Of a stretch of DNA of 34,094 bases, positions 1 to 7,635 are shown piece after piece. The notes beneath the pieces were generated by a model. The model saw nothing but the letters and a program-made list of their open reading frames with translations, searched no databases and was not told the DNA's origin. The translations under genes and the position numbers were made by a program. The DNA comes from Flavobacteriaceae bacterium (GTDB taxonomy: Bacteria; Bacteroidota; Bacteroidia; Flavobacteriales; Flavobacteriaceae): the NCBI GenBank assembly GCA_016780245.1, contig JADHME010000009.1, positions 1-34,094 on the forward strand, read 5' to 3'. Position 1 is the stretch's first letter. The number at the start of each line of letters is the position of its first letter.

Positions 1-44
1 AACACCATATTCAACGTTTTAGAAATTATACCCTATAATTGATT

Positions 45-52
45 TATATTTG
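45..52 (+). promoter_or_regulatory. Bacteroidota -7 element TATATTTG for ybeY
   Basis: This is a full match to the TAnnTTTG consensus of the Bacteroidota primary sigma factor. It ends 7 bases before the ybeY ATG, so the transcript would have almost no leader. No good -33 TTG is visible at the expected distance. Confidence 0.55.
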
Positions 53-59
53 TCAAATT

Positions 60-482
60 ATGAGCGGTATTAAAATAAATGGTGCAAAAAAAAGTTTTTT
101 TAACATCAAACATGTGTCACAAAAGCTTATAGATTTTGCCAAGGAAGAGGGTTTTGAAATTGAAAGACTTGAGTATAACTTTGTTGATTCAGAAAAGATG
201 TTTTCTTTAAATAAGGATTTTTTAAATCATGGCACAGATACTGATATAATTACCTTTGATTATTCTGAATCAAAAACAATAGTAGCAGAGGTTTTCATTT
301 CAAATGAAATGATGATTAAAAACGCAAACGAAAACACCCAAAGCATTGAAAATGAGGCTCTTAGGCTTTTTTCTCATGGCTTGCTGCATTGCATGGGGTA
401 TAAGGACGTAACTAATGATGATAAGGCAAAAATGAGGATAAAAGAAGATGAGTTTATCTTTGCCGTTTCACGTGAAACATAA
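60..482 (+). CDS. ybeY: Endoribonuclease YbeY (rRNA maturation factor)
   Basis: YbeY is a single-domain metal-dependent RNase that acts in 16S rRNA 3'-end maturation and ribosome quality control. The protein is 140 aa from the ATG at 60, close to the usual family length. An in-frame TTG at 39 lies upstream of the predicted promoter, so the ATG is preferred. The family signature HGLLH is present near residues 107-111, followed by CMGYKD. The third position of the H-x3-H-x5-H zinc motif is therefore Asp instead of His, which from memory is usual in Bacteroidota. The last codons (Val-Ser-Arg-Glu-Thr-stop) lie on a parS-like palindrome. mnmG begins directly after the stop codon, so the two genes are probably co-transcribed. 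Confidence 0.93.
   Translation: MSGIKINGAKKSFFNIKHVSQKLIDFAKEEGFEIERLEYNFVDSEKMFSLNKDFLNHGTDTDIITFDYSESKTIVAEVFISNEMMIKNANENTQSIENEALRLFSHGLLHCMGYKDVTNDDKAKMRIKEDEFIFAVSRET
464..479. other. parS-like chromosome partition site 1
   Basis: The 16-mer CGTTTCACGTGAAACA contains the 14-base perfect palindrome GTTTCACGTGAAAC. It matches the widely conserved ParB (Spo0J) target TGTTNCACGTGAAACA at every position except the first. It sits in the last codons of ybeY, just before mnmG. A second, perfect copy lies at 2359-2374; no other CACGTG was seen in the window. ParB would load here and spread to organise origin segregation. This is a sequence match only, since no parA or parB gene is in view. Confidence 0.85.
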
Positions 483-2357
483 ATGATGTTTGAATCTAAA
501 TATGATGTTATCGTTGTAGGGGGAGGTCATGCCGGAGCTGAAGCCGCTGCGGCATCGGCAAATCTTGGCTCAAAAACCCTTCTTGTAACAATGAACCTTC
601 AAACAATTGGTCAAATGTCGTGTAACCCTGCGATGGGCGGTATTGCTAAAGGACAAATTGTTAGAGAAATTGATGCGCTTGGGGGGTACAGTGGAATCGT
701 TTCGGATTTAACTTCTATTCAGTTCAAGATGCTAAACAAATCTAAAGGTCCAGCTATGTGGAGCCCAAGAGTTCAGTCTGATAGAGCACAGTTTGCCTTG
801 AAGTGGAGGGAAATGCTAGAGAAGACCCCAAATCTTGACTTTTATCAGGACATGGTTGTTGGCTTAATAGTTAAAAACAATCAAATTAGGGGTGTTAAAA
901 CAGGCCTTGACATTGATATTTTCTCTAAAACGGTAATTTTAACCAACGGAACATTTCTAAATGGTCTAATTCATGTTGGAGAAAAAAATTTTGGAGGAGG
1001 AAGGGTTGGAGAGAAATCCTCTACAGGAATAACATCAGATCTTGAGTCGTACGGTTTTATTTCAGGCAGAATGAAAACTGGAACACCTCCAAGGGTTGAC
1101 GGAAGATCTTTGGATTATTCGGTTATGGAAGAACAGCCGGGTGATGAAACCCCCTCAAAATTTAGCTTTCTTGAGGAAATCAAACCGATTGAAGATCAAA
1201 CGAGTTGTCATATAACATATACAAATACAATCGTTCACGATATTATGGCTGAATCTTTTAACAGGTCTCCTATGTTTAATGGAAAAATTAGCAGTACAGG
1301 TCCAAGGTATTGCCCCTCTATTGAGGATAAAATTCATAGGTTTTCAGATAAAGAGCGTCATCAAATTTTTGTTGAGCCAGAAGGAAAAAACACTGTTGAG
1401 GTTTATGTAAACGGTTTCTCTACATCAATGCCAGAAGATGTTCAATATTCGGCAATAAAAAAAATACCAGGTTTTAAAAATGTAAAAATTTTTAGACCAG
1501 GCTATGCAATTGAGTACGATTATTTTCCACCAACTCAGTTAACATTAACACTTGAAACTAAAAGTATCGAGAATTTGTTTTTTGCAGGACAAATTAATGG
1601 AACTACTGGATACGAAGAAGCAGCAGCACAAGGTTTAATGGCTGGCATTAATGCTGCGGCAAAAGTTTTTTCAAAAGACTCTTTGGTTCTTACAAGAAGT
1701 GAAGCTTATATAGGTGTATTAATTGATGATTTAATAACAAAAGGAACAGAAGAACCATATAGAATGTTTACTTCTCGCGCTGAGTATAGAACTCTTTTAA
1801 GGCAAGATAATGCTGATATAAGGTTAACGGAAAAATCATTTAATATTGGACTGGCATCTAAAAATAGACTTAAAAGAATCCAGAACAAACAAGAAAAAGT
1901 TAAGTCCTATGTTGATTTCTTTGAAAAAACAAGCTATGAACTAGATGAGGTTAATCCATTATTAGAGTCAGTTGGCTATGAACCTGTTCCTCAAAAAGGT
2001 AAATTAGCCAAGATGTATGCTAGGCCTAATATTAAAAAGGACCATATGATCTCTTTACCCTCAGTTAAAGATTACATTGAAAAGAACTCTCTAGATATTG
2101 AAATTATCGAGCAAGCAGAAATTCAGATAAAGTATAGGGGGTACATTGAAAAAGAAAAAAACAATGCAGACAAGCTACAAAGATTGGAGGATATTAAAAT
2201 CCCAAAAAACTTTGATTATGACTCTCTTGCATCATTATCTTTTGAGGCAAAAGAAAAATTAAACTCCATTAAACCAAGCACCTTATCCCAGGCCTCGAGA
2301 ATTAGCGGTATTAATCCTAGTGATATTAGCGTTCTTCTGGTTAAGATGGGTCGATAA
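483..2357 (+). CDS. mnmG: tRNA uridine-5-carboxymethylaminomethyl modification enzyme MnmG (GidA)
   Basis: MnmG is an FAD-dependent enzyme that works with MnmE (not in this window) to build the 5-carboxymethylaminomethyl group on wobble uridine 34 of certain tRNAs. The 624-aa length is normal. The dinucleotide-binding GGGHAGAE motif is at residues 13-20. A conserved Cys-containing block (SCNPAMGG, residues 46-53) follows, and the C-terminal helical domain that contacts MnmE and tRNA is complete. There are two possible ATGs (483 and 486); the first directly follows the ybeY stop codon. The gene is bracketed by two parS sites. In many bacteria gidA lies near the replication origin, which fits. 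Confidence 0.98.
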   Translation: MMFESKYDVIVVGGGHAGAEAAAASANLGSKTLLVTMNLQTIGQMSCNPAMGGIAKGQIVREIDALGGYSGIVSDLTSIQFKMLNKSKGPAMWSPRVQSDRAQFALKWREMLEKTPNLDFYQDMVVGLIVKNNQIRGVKTGLDIDIFSKTVILTNGTFLNGLIHVGEKNFGGGRVGEKSSTGITSDLESYGFISGRMKTGTPPRVDGRSLDYSVMEEQPGDETPSKFSFLEEIKPIEDQTSCHITYTNTIVHDIMAESFNRSPMFNGKISSTGPRYCPSIEDKIHRFSDKERHQIFVEPEGKNTVEVYVNGFSTSMPEDVQYSAIKKIPGFKNVKIFRPGYAIEYDYFPPTQLTLTLETKSIENLFFAGQINGTTGYEEAAAQGLMAGINAAAKVFSKDSLVLTRSEAYIGVLIDDLITKGTEEPYRMFTSRAEYRTLLRQDNADIRLTEKSFNIGLASKNRLKRIQNKQEKVKSYVDFFEKTSYELDEVNPLLESVGYEPVPQKGKLAKMYARPNIKKDHMISLPSVKDYIEKNSLDIEIIEQAEIQIKYRGYIEKEKNNADKLQRLEDIKIPKNFDYDSLASLSFEAKEKLNSIKPSTLSQASRISGINPSDISVLLVKMGR

Positions 2358-3194
2358 TTGTTCCACGTGAAACAGATCTTTAAAAAAGACCATAAACTGT
2401 TTAAAGTAAAAGACTATATAAAGTCAGGTGATCTTTTTCAACTATATAAAGACAATAATTCTGGAATAGCTTGGACCTTTTTAGATAAGAATCATAACCA
2501 TGAGTATTATTACTTGTCCGAAAAATATATTCCGCATAAAGAAAAAAAAGGTTTTTTTGGCTTTTTATATTTATTTGTTCAAAAGATCATGTTTAGATAC
2601 AAATTAAAGAATCTAAAAAATCACATTAACAAAAACAAGACAGTTTTAGATTATGGTTCAGGAGATGGGAGGTTTGCCGAATATTTAAACCAACTACACA
2701 TTAAAACAATGACCTACGATCCTCTTGTAAACAAATTAGATGAATCAGAGCCTTATAGTCATCAAACATCTGAAAATCAAGTAGATACACTAATGATGTG
2801 GCACGTACTTGAGCATATACCAGATTTAGATTCATCGATTAAAGCAATATATAATTCTATTAAAAACAAAGGATCTTTAGTAATTGCTGTACCAAACATC
2901 GATAGCTTTGACTCAAAGCACTACAAAGAGTGTTGGGCAGGCTTCGATGTCCCACGTCATCTCTATCATTTTAATCATGAAAGTTTAATTAACTTTATAG
3001 AAAAGCAAGGTTTTATTTATAATTATAGAAAACCATTAATTTTTGATTCTTTTTATGTTTCTATTTTATCAGAGAAAAACAGGAATAATCCATTTGGTAT
3101 ATTGATTGGATTGACTATAGGGTTATTATCAAACTTTTTCGCACTTTTTTCTACTAACTATTCCTCATCCTTCTACGTTTTTACTAAAGACTAA
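2358..3194 (+). CDS. Class I SAM-dependent methyltransferase
   Basis: Predicted methyltransferase of about 278 aa; substrate unknown. A Rossmann-type SAM motif (VLDYGSGDGRF) lies near residues 94-104 and a post-motif HVLEHIPD near 148-155, as in the Methyltransf_23/UbiG-like group. The region around residues 200-210 (FDVPRHLYHF) is typical of this subfamily. A hydrophobic segment near the C-terminus could touch the membrane. No ATG exists before the conserved domain, so the start is TTG at 2358, directly after the mnmG stop, or GTG at 2367. From 2358 the first residues, MFHVKQ, are encoded by the second parS site. The 3' end overlaps convergent holB by 4 bases. Confidence 0.85.
   Translation: MFHVKQIFKKDHKLFKVKDYIKSGDLFQLYKDNNSGIAWTFLDKNHNHEYYYLSEKYIPHKEKKGFFGFLYLFVQKIMFRYKLKNLKNHINKNKTVLDYGSGDGRFAEYLNQLHIKTMTYDPLVNKLDESEPYSHQTSENQVDTLMMWHVLEHIPDLDSSIKAIYNSIKNKGSLVIAVPNIDSFDSKHYKECWAGFDVPRHLYHFNHESLINFIEKQGFIYNYRKPLIFDSFYVSILSEKNRNNPFGILIGLTIGLLSNFFALFSTNYSSSFYVFTKD
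2359..2374. other. parS chromosome partition site 2 (perfect consensus)
   Basis: TGTTCCACGTGAAACA matches the ParB/Spo0J consensus TGTTNCACGTGAAACA at all 16 positions. It lies at the mnmG/methyltransferase junction, 1.9 kb from site 1. Finding two such sites so close together makes chance very unlikely and suggests an origin-proximal location. Confidence 0.93.
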
Positions 3195-4288
3195 ACCTCT
3201 TCTTTATTTATAAGTTTAGTAAGGATAATAGCAAAATTGGTGAACACTATTTTAGAATTTACATTTCTTGAAATTGAATAATGACAATCTTCTATTAATG
3301 ATATTATTTCAATAAGATTAGAGCTGTGTACAAAAGGGGAAAGTTTATCAATTTTAAAATCTGTATTTGAAGAAAATGATCCCAAACTCTTGGAACTATA
3401 GCTTATCAACATGGCTTCTCTAATAAGATATGAGCAATAGCTTAAAAAATCTTTTTGCTGATCTCTAGAAATAGAGGCTAGTTTTTCAGACCATTTTGTA
3501 AGATCAAGAATTGCAGCTTTACTTTTTTTAGCTAAAAAGGCGAACCTTAAGCATTCAACAAAGTTGTTTTCGTGAGATATAGAATCAGACTCCTCATCCA
3601 AATAACTTATTGATCTCGCAACACTTCCTCTTGATGTATTTACAATTAAATTGTAGTCAACACCAGTAAAATTTTCTTTAATATAATTTGTGTGATCTAC
3701 TTTATTTATTGGATTTAAGTTTGAAATTTGACAACGAGAAATTATAGTTGGGAGAATAGCCTGAATGTTTGACGTAATTAAAATAAAGTATGTATTAACA
3801 GGGGGTTCCTCTAGAATTTTTAAGAGCTTATTTGATGTTTGTGGCATCATAGTTTCAGCTCCCCAAAAAATAAAAACTTTGTTCCCTCCTAAGTATGATT
3901 TTAGTGAGGATTTTTTTTGCACCTTTTCAATTTCAGAGACTTTTATTGATCCTTGAGACACTGTATTTCCAATATAGCTAGACCATTTTTGATAATCACC
4001 AAAAGTGTTTTCTTTTAAAAACGATAACCATTCGGAATAAACATCTTCATCATCTTTTATTGAAGCAAAAGAAGGAAAAGAAAAATGAAGATCAGGATGA
4101 TCATAAATATCACCTTGAAAAGAAGAGTCATTTTTTAGAAGAGATTTTGCAATTTCAATAGCTAAATTCAAACCACCATAACCATCTCTGTCAACTAAAA
4201 TTTTTGACTGTGGAAAAGATTTGTTTGTGATAGAATTATAGATTTTTTCTTTTATACTATGTTGTCCTAAAATTCTATCTAAATTCAT
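3191..4288 (-). CDS. holB: DNA polymerase III subunit delta'
   Basis: Clamp-loader subunit of the replicative polymerase. The 365-aa protein has the AAA+ fold of the family: the N-terminal QHSIKEKI block, the conserved KLLKILEEPP block, and the sensor/SRC-type segment ISRCQ. The P-loop region (DGYGGLNLA) is degenerate, as expected for delta', which does not hydrolyse ATP. I see no zinc-binding cysteine cluster. The start is ATG at 4288; a TTG two codons further upstream is unlikely because it falls inside the predicted -7 element. The gene is divergent from pgk and convergent with the methyltransferase gene (4-base overlap). Confidence 0.9.
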   Translation of the reverse strand: MNLDRILGQHSIKEKIYNSITNKSFPQSKILVDRDGYGGLNLAIEIAKSLLKNDSSFQGDIYDHPDLHFSFPSFASIKDDEDVYSEWLSFLKENTFGDYQKWSSYIGNTVSQGSIKVSEIEKVQKKSSLKSYLGGNKVFIFWGAETMMPQTSNKLLKILEEPPVNTYFILITSNIQAILPTIISRCQISNLNPINKVDHTNYIKENFTGVDYNLIVNTSRGSVARSISYLDEESDSISHENNFVECLRFAFLAKKSKAAILDLTKWSEKLASISRDQQKDFLSYCSYLIREAMLISYSSKSLGSFSSNTDFKIDKLSPFVHSSNLIEIISLIEDCHYSISRNVNSKIVFTNFAIILTKLINKEEV

Positions 4289-4291
4289 ACT

Positions 4292-4299
4292 CAAATATA
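4292..4299 (-). promoter_or_regulatory. -7 element TATATTTG for holB
   Basis: Full match to TAnnTTTG on the minus strand, with a TTG -33 candidate (CAA on the plus strand at 4322-4324) 22 bases away. Only 3 bases separate it from the holB ATG, which predicts a leaderless transcript. Confidence 0.6.
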
Positions 4300-4309
4300 T
4301 ATCATATTA

Positions 4310-4317
4310 TATCTTTG
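4310..4317 (+). promoter_or_regulatory. -7 element TATCTTTG for pgk, within a palindrome
   Basis: Full match to TAnnTTTG, 19 bases before the pgk ATG. It overlaps the perfect 12-base palindrome TTTGTCGACAAA (4314-4325), which would also cover the transcription start. It lies in the 48-base gap shared with the divergent holB promoter. Confidence 0.6.
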
Positions 4318-4336
4318 TCGACAAAATAATATTAAC

Positions 4337-5530
4337 ATGAATCTCTTACAAAATCATAAACTTAACAATAAGAAAGCTATAATTAGAGTCGACTTAAATG
4401 TTCCTTTAAATGAAAAAAAAGAGGTTACTGATTATACCAGAATTGAGGCTATAAAGGAGACGGTCAATTTTGTTATTGATAATGGAGGTTCATGTATTTT
4501 ACTTTCTCATCTGGGAAGGCCTAAAGGAAAAGATGAGAACTTGTCACTTAAAAATATTTTAGGTCCTGTTTCAAAGACTTTAGGTAGACCTATTGTTTTT
4601 TTTCAAGACTGTATTGGAGAAGAAGCTGAAAAAGCAACAAAAAAACTACAACCAGGAGAAATTATCTTGATGGAAAACTTACGATTTTATAAAGAAGAGA
4701 CGGGTGGAGATAATTTATTTGCAGAAAAACTATCAAGACTTGGAGATCTGTATATAAATGATGCATTTGGAACTTGTCATAGAGAGCACGCTTCTACTGC
4801 TGTAATTGCAAATTACTTTCCTAATGATAAATACGTTGGGAAATTATTACAAAAAGAACTTGAAGCAATTAGTCAAATTGCAGAACATGGAGAAAAACCA
4901 GTTCTTGCAATTTTAGGAGGTGCCAAGGTCTCCAGCAAACTAAATATTTTATATAATCTAATTAAAAAAGTAGATAAAATAATTATTGGTGGAGGAATGG
5001 CATATACGTTTATAGCTGCACAGGGAGGAAAAATAGGAGAGTCTTTGATTGAAGAGGATTTAATAGAAAATGCTAAAGAAATTCTAGAGATAGCAAAAAA
5101 TTTAAACAAAGAAATTATTCTACCGGATGATATAAAAGCGACAACAGATTTTGACCAGAATGACTTGATTAAAACTTTTGATTCAAATAAAATAGAAAAC
5201 GGTTGGATGGGCTTAGATATCGGTTCAAAAACTATTGAGAAATTTAATCAAGCAATTTTATCAAGTAAAACAATTTTTTGGAATGGCCCTGTAGGTGTTT
5301 TTGAAAAAGAGGCATTTTTAGAAGGGACTCGATCAATTTGTAATTCATTAAAAGAAGCCAAAACCCTTGGGACAAAGGTTATTGTTGGGGGTGGCGACTC
5401 AATCGCAGCACTTAAAAAACTTGGAAAAGAAGATTGGGTTAGCTATATTTCAACAGGAGGAGGAGCTCTTTTGGAAAGCTTGGAAGGTAAAATTCTTCCT
5501 GGAGTTAAAGCATTGCTTAATGAGAATTAA
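4337..5530 (+). CDS. pgk: Phosphoglycerate kinase
   Basis: Glycolytic and gluconeogenic enzyme converting 1,3-bisphosphoglycerate plus ADP to 3-phosphoglycerate plus ATP in the cytosol. The 397-aa length is standard. Substrate-binding RVDLNVPLN (residues 17-25), SHLGRPKG and the ENLRFYKEE block are intact. The C-terminal nucleotide domain carries the FWNGPVGVFE and GGGDS motifs. The start at 4337 gives the normal N-terminus. The 3' end overlaps the next gene by 11 bases, suggesting translational coupling with the DUF4837 lipoprotein. Confidence 0.98.
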   Translation: MNLLQNHKLNNKKAIIRVDLNVPLNEKKEVTDYTRIEAIKETVNFVIDNGGSCILLSHLGRPKGKDENLSLKNILGPVSKTLGRPIVFFQDCIGEEAEKATKKLQPGEIILMENLRFYKEETGGDNLFAEKLSRLGDLYINDAFGTCHREHASTAVIANYFPNDKYVGKLLQKELEAISQIAEHGEKPVLAILGGAKVSSKLNILYNLIKKVDKIIIGGGMAYTFIAAQGGKIGESLIEEDLIENAKEILEIAKNLNKEIILPDDIKATTDFDQNDLIKTFDSNKIENGWMGLDIGSKTIEKFNQAILSSKTIFWNGPVGVFEKEAFLEGTRSICNSLKEAKTLGTKVIVGGGDSIAALKKLGKEDWVSYISTGGGALLESLEGKILPGVKALLNEN

Positions 5531-6506
5531 AACTTTTTATAAAACCATATTGATCCTTTTGATTTTTGGACTTTTAGGGGGCTGTAATTCTAATGGTTCA
5601 AATGCTTACGTTCCAGAATCAAGTGGAAATATTAATGCATTAACCGTGGTCATGCCTCAAGCTTTATGGAGCAAATCACTAGGAACTGATGTAAGAAATA
5701 TATTAATGGAGCCCTATGAAGGCCTCCCTTTTGATGAACCAAAATATGATCTATATCATCTTGACCCATCTATTTTTACAGGGTTTGCTAGGAGTGGAAG
5801 AAATATAGTTTTTTTCAAGAAAGACACATCCAATCAAGGTTTTAGATTGATTAAAAATTTGTGGGCAAGACCTCAGATAGCAGGACTTATTACAGGAGAA
5901 GATGAAGAAGTTATGAAGTTTTATTTTGATGAGAATAAAGACCTTCTTTTAAGATCAATAAACGAGAATGAAAGATTAGAAAAGATCAGAAGAATGTCAA
6001 AAGCTTTAAATAAAGATAAAGAGCTATCAAATAGGTTTGGTATATCTATGACCTTTCCCGATGCATATAAAACTGTAAAAGACACAACTAATTTTGTATG
6101 GATTGAAAAGGAAGTTTACAAAGGACATCTAAACATCATAGCTTACACTTTGCCCTTAGATATAGATCTTAAGAAAATTGAAGAAAGAATTCCTGCAATA
6201 AGAGATTCAATTGGAAAAATTCATGTTCCCGGAAGAGTTCCGGGTTCTTACATGATAACAGAGAGAGCCTATTTGCCATATTATTATAAAACTACAGTCA
6301 ATAATCTTGAAGCTATACTAACTAAAGGAACATGGGAAGTTCAAAACGACTTTATGGCAGGCCCTTATGTAAATTATATCATTAAAGACACTTTAAATAA
6401 AAGAAACATGGTGATTGAAGGGTTTTCCTTTGCACCCTCAGAGAGCAAGAGAGATTATATGTTTGAATTAAACACTATAATAACGACTATGAAGCTAGTA
6501 AATTAG
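5520..6506 (+). CDS. DUF4837 family lipoprotein
   Basis: Protein of 328 aa of unknown function, recognised as the Bacteroidota DUF4837 family. The N-terminus is a lipoprotein signal peptide: charged MRIK, a hydrophobic stretch, then a lipobox ending LGGC near residue 21. The mature protein should therefore be anchored in the envelope. The start is the ATG at 5520 inside the end of pgk. A longer reading frame runs upstream to 5367, but it only shadows pgk and would bury the signal peptide. It ends 4 bases from the convergent tatA stop. Confidence 0.85.
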   Translation: MRIKTFYKTILILLIFGLLGGCNSNGSNAYVPESSGNINALTVVMPQALWSKSLGTDVRNILMEPYEGLPFDEPKYDLYHLDPSIFTGFARSGRNIVFFKKDTSNQGFRLIKNLWARPQIAGLITGEDEEVMKFYFDENKDLLLRSINENERLEKIRRMSKALNKDKELSNRFGISMTFPDAYKTVKDTTNFVWIEKEVYKGHLNIIAYTLPLDIDLKKIEERIPAIRDSIGKIHVPGRVPGSYMITERAYLPYYYKTTVNNLEAILTKGTWEVQNDFMAGPYVNYIIKDTLNKRNMVIEGFSFAPSESKRDYMFELNTIITTMKLVN

Positions 6507-6510
6507 AATA

Positions 6511-6663
6511 CTATTCTTTTGTTTCTTCTTCTTCCTCTTTTGTAGCTTTTTTAAACTCCTTAATTCCACTTCCAAGTCCCCTCATAAGTTCAGGAATTTT
6601 TCTACCACCAAAAAGTAGAAGAACGACAATAATAATTAGAATAATTTGAGGTCCACCTATCAT
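6511..6663 (-). CDS. tatA: Twin-arginine translocase subunit TatA
   Basis: A 50-aa protein read directly from the sequence. It starts [12 protein letters not shown], continues through one membrane helix, then [20 protein letters not shown] (the hallmark FG hinge followed by the amphipathic helix), and ends in an acidic Lys/Glu tail. This is the TatA/TatE layout, at the short end of the family. TatA forms the pore-like assembly that moves folded proteins across the inner membrane; tatC is not in this window. In related genomes from memory tatA also sits beside an M23 peptidase gene. The stop TAG is at 6511-6513, 4 bases from the DUF4837 gene. Confidence 0.93.
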   Translation of the reverse strand: MIGGPQIILIIIVVLLLFGGRKIPELMRGLGSGIKEFKKATKEEEEETKE

Positions 6664-6676
6664 ATTTGAAAATTTA

Positions 6677-6691
6677 TGGAACTATGTTCCA
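6677..6691. repeat. Inverted repeat in the tatA leader
   Basis: TGGAAC and GTTCCA form a perfect 6-base inverted repeat around a 3-base centre (tat). It lies between the predicted tatA transcription start and the ATG. It could be an operator or a small RNA hairpin; function unknown. Confidence 0.4.
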
Positions 6692-6695
6692 AAAA

Positions 6696-6703
6696 CAAAT
6701 TTA
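6696..6703 (-). promoter_or_regulatory. -7 element TAAATTTG for tatA
   Basis: Full match to TAnnTTTG on the minus strand, 32 bases upstream of the tatA ATG. It shares a 114-base gap with the promoter of the M23 peptidase gene. No clear -33 element. Confidence 0.5.
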
Positions 6704-6764
6704 AAGAATTATTTTTTGTAATATGAATTTATTAAACAGATAATAACTTCTGACTAACTATATA

Positions 6765-6772
6765 TATATTTG
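6765..6772 (+). promoter_or_regulatory. -7 element TATATTTG for the M23 peptidase gene
   Basis: Full match to TAnnTTTG at the end of a TA-rich run. The ATG begins 6 bases after the final G, so transcription should start at or next to the start codon (a leaderless mRNA). Confidence 0.55.
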
Positions 6773-6777
6773 CATTA

Positions 6778-7635
6778 ATGCCAAAAAAGAAAAAAAACAC
6801 CTTATTTGAAAAGCTTTCTTCAAGGTTTCATATCCTTTTAGTTAATGAAAAAACTCTTGAAAAGAAAAAACTTTTTTCTTCTTCAACCTCAAGTTTACTT
6901 GTTTCTTTATTATTTGCGTTTATTCTTTTGCTTTCAACATCTTTTTTGGTAATATATTTTACCCCTCTTAAAGAATACTTTAGAGGTTATACGAGTGTTG
7001 AATTAAGAGAAAATTCTTTAGAAAATTCTTTAAAATTGGACTCCCTTGAAACCCTTTATATAATGCAGTCTAGATATATAAATTCATTGAAGGATATGCT
7101 TGCAGGAAATATTTCCTTTGAAGATCTTAATCAAGATAGTATCAGAATTCAAAATAATGCAGTTGAGCTTGAGCTTATTAAACCAAATGAAGAAGATTCC
7201 TTGTTAAGGGCAATAGTTGAAGAAGAAGACAAATACAATGCTTTTGATATTTTAGGAGAAAGATTTACTACAGTTTTATTTCCACCTGTAAGTGGAGGGC
7301 TTTCTTCAGGCTTTGACCTAGAAAACAAACACTACGGTGTCGATATTGTTATGCCGCAGAATTCACCTGTTCATTCAATTAGTGAAGGAATTGTAGTTTT
7401 TTCTGAATGGACATCTGAAACAGGATATGTAATTATCATTGAACACTTAAACGGTCTTACCTCAATATATAAACATAACTCATCATTGGTCAAGTCTCAG
7501 GGGGAAAGAGTAGAAACTGGAGAAATCATTGCATTTACGGGAAATACGGGAGAGCTAACTACAGGGCCACATTTACATTTTGAGCTTTGGTATCAGGGTG
7601 AACCAGTTGACCCACAGAGTTATATTGAATTCTAG
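6778..7635 (+). CDS. M23 family (LytM-type) peptidoglycan endopeptidase
   Basis: Membrane-anchored peptidase of 285 aa predicted to cut peptide cross-bridges in the wall. A basic N-terminus is followed by one membrane helix (about residues 38-61), a short coiled region, and a C-terminal LytM domain. All active residues are present: zinc ligands H185 and D189 (HYGVD) and H267 (HLHFE), plus catalytic H233 (YKHN) and H265. It is therefore probably active, unlike the EnvC-like protein at 22910-24118. It is divergent from tatA and directly abuts the GH3 gene (stop TAG, then ATG). Confidence 0.92.
   Translation: MPKKKKNTLFEKLSSRFHILLVNEKTLEKKKLFSSSTSSLLVSLLFAFILLLSTSFLVIYFTPLKEYFRGYTSVELRENSLENSLKLDSLETLYIMQSRYINSLKDMLAGNISFEDLNQDSIRIQNNAVELELIKPNEEDSLLRAIVEEEDKYNAFDILGERFTTVLFPPVSGGLSSGFDLENKHYGVDIVMPQNSPVHSISEGIVVFSEWTSETGYVIIIEHLNGLTSIYKHNSSLVKSQGERVETGEIIAFTGNTGELTTGPHLHFELWYQGEPVDPQSYIEF

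Noticed and set aside
464-2374. Replication origin next to mnmG
   Set aside because: mnmG and parS suggest nearness to the origin, but I see no cluster of DnaA boxes, no A/T-rich non-coding region and no dnaA. The genes abut with no room for oriC.
3181-3222. Terminator at the methyltransferase/holB junction (TTACTAAA with TTTAGTAA)
   Set aside because: The 8-base arms are real, but the spacer is 26 bases and no T-run follows on either strand, so it does not look like an intrinsic terminator.
5367-5519. Longer N-terminus for the DUF4837 gene
   Set aside because: The extension lies wholly inside pgk in another frame and would hide the lipoprotein signal peptide; ATG 5520 is far better.
6505-6517. 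Hairpin AGAATA-C-TATTCT at the DUF4837/tatA junction
   Set aside because: The loop is too small unless inner pairs open, and the stem is all weak pairs; a short palindrome like this is expected by chance in A/T-rich DNA.
6759-6771. TA dinucleotide run as a repeat element
   Set aside because: It is short low-complexity sequence and is explained as part of the promoter region.
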